Part shown: piece after piece, positions 59,577-64,000 of the stretch | How the letters are laid out: each line of letters begins with the position of its first letter | Position numbering within the stretch: the first letter of the stretch is position 1 | NCBI GenBank assembly: GCA_002197995.1 | Contig: NGZR01000001.1 | Coordinates: 7,440,001 to 7,504,000 of the forward strand | Length of the DNA stretch: 64,000 nt | Direction of reading: 5' to 3' | Source of the DNA: Gaeumannomyces sp. JS-464 | Taxonomy: Eukaryota; Ascomycota; Sordariomycetes; Magnaporthales; Magnaporthaceae | The notes under the pieces: model-generated | Database searches by the model: none | What the model was told of the DNA's origin: nothing | Seen by the model: the letters and a program-made list of their open reading frames with translations, nothing else | Position numbers and translations under genes: made by a program

Positions 59577-60693
59577 CTTGCCCAAGGCAGGGATGAGATG
59601 CGAAGCCAGCACACACATGCCTTGCGCCCTGCCCTAGACGCACATCACACATAGCCCCTAGGGTCCTTGAAAGCGGTCGGCAGGCTGCATATTGCGACAT
59701 ATCTGTGGCCCGGCAACCTGAGTCGGGCCATTGGGTTTCCCAGCATTCGCGGACCGGGGCGGAGTTCAAAGAGGAGAAAGAGAGGAGGGAGAGGGAGGGG
59801 GTGAGAGAGGTTTCGGTGCGGAGCCGTTTGTGCTGTTGCGTGTGTGCGCACCCTGTTTCCGTTTGAACCTCGATGCCTGCCGCCGACATGGGTGCATTAC
59901 GCCTTGCATCTGCATGGTGCGTGCGGGCCTGCTTCCTCCTCCTCTCTCTCCCTCTCGTCTTCTCTCCTCTCCGAGCGCCCAGCTCCGCAAGCCAAGCTGG
60001 AGTGTAGGATGAGGGGATGAGGAGAGACACGCAGGCGTGATATGCCGTATCCATGTCCGCTGTGTGCGCCCAGGATACACACTAGCAAGATGGTAGGTGG
60101 TAGGTGGTGCTTGGCTCGCCGCCCGCATGCAAGCCCGGATCCGACGCACGGCATATCCGGCCCTTTGCCAACAAAATTGGATGGGAAGGTCTTCTATTTT
60201 CGGGCTTGGTGAAAGAGATGAAAGGTGACAGACGTAGGAAAGAGCAGTTCAACAAAATGGCGAGTGAGCTGGACGGACACTGGCCACCTCTTGGCCCTGC
60301 CACTCCCTGCCATGCATATCCTCCATTTCTTCGACCCCTGTCTTGTCCTGTCCACCCCTGCCTCGCCCGACTGCGACTCTGCAGTGCCATCGCCCGATTG
60401 CTCTCTCGCTCGCTCGCCCGGCTTCATCGGAATGTGGGTATTTTTTCTGCTCCAACTCCCCCGGCCGAAAGATATGAGGCCGGTGATGGCTGAATGGATC
60501 TGCTGTCCCACGTCGCACAGAACCGCCCAACCTCTCTCTGCCCTCCTTCACAGGCAGGAGACAGGCAGGGGTTTGTTGTTTGTCGGCTAGGATGTCTGCT
60601 CCCCCGTCCGTTGCTGCCCTGTGCTTTACATACGTGTGCGTGCACCCTGTCCCTTTCTCTCACACCCCTAGTAACGCCCGCCGGCCGGGCCCC

Positions 60694-60723
60694 CTGTCCT
60701 GTCCTGTCCTGTCCTGTCTTGTC
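60694..60723. repeat. Pentanucleotide (GTCCT) microsatellite
   Basis: About five tandem GTCCT units ending in a variant GTCTT. Confidence 0.9.
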
Positions 60724-61213
60724 ACTCTCTCTGCCCGCCCCTGTCCCCTTTTTATTCCCAGCAGGACAGGAACTAACTAAACTCGGCCTTGCAGTGCAGC
60801 ACGGCCGCCGCCCAGCCAACGAAATATTGGAAAAGTACCTTCATGCTGCTTACCTACGTTAGCCTACATACGTATCGCAGGACGATACACACAGACACTC
60901 ACGCACCACACGCACACACACACACACCCCTGGCCCTGGCCCGACGACAACAACGACAAACGCGGCCCCGACTGCTACTGGGGAGGGGTCCCGCAGCGTA
61001 AGGCTCATCCCGGCTGCCTTGACCCTGTCCGGTCCGATGCCTGGCGGCCGCGCCCTGGCTTCCCTCATCCGACGCGGTGCAGTGCGCAGTGTGCTGTCTT
61101 GCTGTCTTTGCTGTCTTGCTCCCTCGCTCGCTCTCCGCTTTTGTTGCTGCTTCGTATCCAGCCCCAGCTGCGCGACACGGCGTTTGTCGTTGGCTGCTGT
61201 CGTTGCTGCTGCT

Positions 61214-61283
61214 GTTATTATTATTACCACTATTATTATTATTACCACTATTATTATTATTACCACTATTATTATCATTACTA
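61214..61283. repeat. 18-nt tandem repeat built from TAT triplets and ACCAC
   Basis: Period 18: TATTATTATTATTACCAC, nearly four units, the last diverging. AT-rich island in GC-rich surroundings. Confidence 0.92.
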
Positions 61284-63831
61284 CTCTCATATGCGTCTGC
61301 TGTTTGGCCCCCGACAGAGGTTATTCCCGTCTTGATCCCACCGCAACTTTGCAGCATCGGCGGTTGTGCGACGGTGGCGGTTCCGGTTTCTTCCCTTTTT
61401 CGGACCATCTGTCTTCATGTAGCTATCCTTCTCACCCTGCCTACCGGCCTTGTTCTCTGTCCCGAGCGTAAGCAGGCAGAAAGGAGGGTGGGAGAAAAAG
61501 AAGAAGAAAAAAAAACCAAAAAAAAAAAACCAGGAAAAGGCAGGCAAGCCTCGTTGGCTACACAGCCAGCCCTTCATCATGCACAACCATTCCTTCGGAG
61601 GACCATCTACATACGGACAGTTCATCCCCCCCCTCCCCTCACACGCACACGCACCACACGTATTTTCACGCTTGCGAGCTGGGCATGCCTGTCGCACTTT
61701 GGAGTCATCCACGTCTGACGCTGCGCTTTCCCAGACTGGCCGGCTGCATCTGCCCTCTCCCTGTGGTGACTATAACCTGTTTTTTTGATCACTGAACGGC
61801 ATCTCACCCCCTCTCTCTCTCTTGGGAGCATGCTTTTTGCTTTGTACACGTCTTCCGCCTTGCCCGCCCCCGTGTCACCAGCCCCTGAACCCCGACTTTT
61901 CTCTCCGATAGTTTGCCTCTGGCAGGCAAGGGGGGTTGCATTTCGGTAGATAGGGTGCCCTTTGCTGCAACGTTCAGCCCTTCTCTCCCCTCCTCGCGCC
62001 TCCTCCCAGTCCACCTGCTCTTGAGATCTCTCCTCTCTTTCCCCCTCCCGAGCCTGATCCACACCGACCATATGTACAACGCACATGTAGCAGTGCAGCA
62101 TTGCCAGCCCTCCGTCACCTGCCCGGCTCCACACCTCACGCACGGCACGGACTTGGGAAGGAGCTCAAGCAGGTAGGGGGTAGCCTGTAGGTAGGCAAGG
62201 CAAGGCAAGGCATCCATGTAAAAATGGGTTGTGTGGAGGTGAGCCAGGGTGGTGGGGTGACAGACAGCAAAGACCACCCAGTGGTGTGGATTGTTCCGAT
62301 CGACAACAAAACACGATCCTCTCTGTCTTGGCGGGCGTGCTTTTATGCACATGGGTAGGTACATAGTCCGCCGAGGGGAGCCCACTGCTCCCGGGCCCGA
62401 GCTTTCGTCTTGCGTGAGTTGGATGGCAGACGGGGCGTCCCAGGCTTGGATAGATAGCGAGCAGCGGGCCGGCCGAGTTTTGGTACCGAGCCGGCCAAGG
62501 TCGGCAGGGTCAGAGAGACTTTCCACCTCTCTGCCATCTCACCTCCCAGGGCTTTTCTCTTGTGCAGGAAACGCCATGCCGAATACATACGAGAGCAATC
62601 ACGCGAGCAAAGCAGCAGGCGCCATTGGGTATCACCAAGAGGCAAAAAGGAAGGACCAAAGCGTGTCTCCCGGCGTGGGGTTCCCACCACCCTCTCTGCC
62701 TGCCTGCCTGCCTACCCACATAACATACGCATACGGTACCCAGGTGTGTAGTAAGATATCAGTTGTCAAAACGGGCACCCGGCCTTTGCCCACAAGCGAG
62801 GCTGCCCAGATGAGCAAATGAGCACCAGCCATGTCCTCGCGAGAGCAGCGCCAACCACTCCAGCCAGCCCAGCACACACCCCCTTCTTCACATGCCGGGA
62901 GGGGACGGGGGCGGAGATATCGCTGGTGGTGCGAGAAGATATCTGCCTGCCGAGTCATCAAAATAAAGGCGTTTGGGGGGAGGGGTTTGAAGGGTGGCCG
63001 TGGGCTGGCATTGGCGGGACCAGATGCCTGCTGCTGCACACTGCAGCTGCACGTCCTCGTTCTCCTCATCATCCTGCTCTTAAGTGCCAGGAAAAAATAG
63101 AAACTGATGATGTGAGTTACAGCGCGTGTGCATGAGTAGACCACGCCCCCGTCTTCGGATTTCGCCTCTTCTCGCCCTCCTATTTGCGGCTTGTCTATCT
63201 ACGGCTTCCTTTTTTGCCCTCGGGCATATTCCCCACGGCCAGCCAGGTTCCGGGGACCAGGCTCCTACTTCGGTTATTGGTAAGCAGATCAACAAACAGC
63301 CGCATGATACTGACTGGCCATGGGAAAGGTGGACGTACTTGAGCGGAGAGCAAACACCCAATCACAGTCCGCGTGGCAAGGGAAAGCCATCGATGACGGC
63401 ACTTTGATGCTGCCACATAAGTGTGTATTTTGGCTAGCGCCCGTTCATTTCCCCCTCCAGACTAAAAAAAAACTCCCAATCCTACCGGCCTAACTCGAAT
63501 GTCCATGAGCTGTTGTAACGAATGATAACGGATGACTTTTTGGAGTACTGTGACACACTGCTGACGCGCCCATGTAACGACAAGGCCACCTCAATTTTCG
63601 ACAGCATAGCCAGTCTTACAGCCAGCAAGCCAAAGGTGGGGAAAAAAAAAAAAAAAAAGGAAACCACAATAACGCCAGCCCAGTATCCTGGGTCATGATA
63701 TGGGATAGAAACGATATACAGGGGTAAAAACGAAAGCAAAGGCTGACCAACACCATGATATGAAATGCCCATCAAGTGAAGCGAGAGGGACCCAGAGACG
63801 GATAAAGAAAATGGGGTATGACGCTGACACA

Positions 63832-63837
<6 letters not shown>

Positions 63838-63862
<25 letters not shown>
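63838..63862. repeat. Poly-A tract, about 25 nt
   Basis: Uninterrupted A run with a shorter one at about 63640-63658. No nearby gene end identified, so it may be a retroposed tail or simple slippage. Confidence 0.85.
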
Positions 63863-63863
<1 letters not shown>

Positions 63864-64000
63864 GGGAACCAGAGTAAAAGAGCAAAGAGAAAAGAGGAGA
63901 CACAAGGATGGAGAGAGACAGCCAGATTGCCCCAAAGAGGTCATGGGCGGATGGTGCAGTTCGCCTCCTCGTCAGCCTTGCATTGCATGCGGGCGGGGCA

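Larger units (their letters stand above)
58054..64000. other. 6 kb gene-poor region at the right end
   Basis: I found no supportable gene. The largest frames (59092-60054 minus, 61804-62526 minus) translate to low-complexity Arg/Ser/Pro/Ala-rich sequence with no domain. The region is rich in simple repeats and CT tracts and may be the long upstream region of a gene beyond the window. Confidence 0.45.

Noticed and set aside
59092..60054. 320-codon open frame on the minus strand
   Set aside because: Contains an Ala/Arg run produced by the CTCTTG/CTG repeat and no recognisable domain.

Overview
The window looks like nuclear chromosomal DNA of a filamentous ascomycete, most likely a Sordariomycete. 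Genes have short introns of about 55-120 nt with GTRNGT donors, CTAAC/CTGAC branch points and CAG/TAG acceptors. Codons are GC-rich, and the gene set is fungal: Zn2Cys6 regulators with fungal_trans domains, a TMEM16 close to the Nectria and Aspergillus scramblases, a 2EXR protein and PEX12. I see no bacterial operon, CRISPR array, rRNA, tRNA or intact transposon. The species is not decidable here; Magnaporthales would fit, but that is a guess.

Layout: a Zn2Cys6 regulator (310-2093, minus) containing an apparent 3-nt microexon; a DHA2-type MFS pump (6653-8933, minus) divergent from a polyglutamine-rich Zn2Cys6 regulator (11469-14520, plus); mitochondrial DnaJ/Mdj1 (15654-17413, minus); SAP30 of the Sin3/Rpd3 complex (19345-20097, minus); an 8 kb gene-poor stretch; a C2H2 plus fungal_trans regulator (28083-31493, plus); a hotdog thioesterase (31921-32617, minus) divergent from PEX12 (33107-34492, plus); a metallophosphoesterase (34649-35699, minus) divergent from a TMEM16 scramblase/IST2-like gene (36631-39376, plus); a fungal-specific unknown with an acidic tail (40018-41391, plus); a fungal SH3/zinc-binding protein (42762-45548, plus); a Mak32-like PfkB protein (46197-47697, plus) convergent with MCM3 (48152-51026, minus); a 2EXR protein (51410-52689, minus); a class III aminotransferase (53801-55430, plus); and exocyst EXO70 (56090-58053, plus). 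The last 6 kb holds only microsatellites and chance ORFs.

Thirteen of the seventeen genes can only be read through by changing frame, several times at G or C runs, and this includes the essential genes MCM3 and EXO70. I read this as indel errors in the sequence (for example pyrosequencing-type homopolymer errors) rather than pseudogenisation. Mdj1, SAP30, PEX12 and TMEM16 are intact and splice cleanly.

The genes are mostly unrelated housekeeping functions (replication, exocytosis, peroxisome import, mitochondrial folding, lipid scrambling, chromatin) mixed with regulators. The possible functional pairings are the divergent regulator/MFS pair and the divergent thioesterase/PEX12 pair. The observation most worth checking is the 3-nt microexon that completes the zinc-cluster motif of the first regulator.
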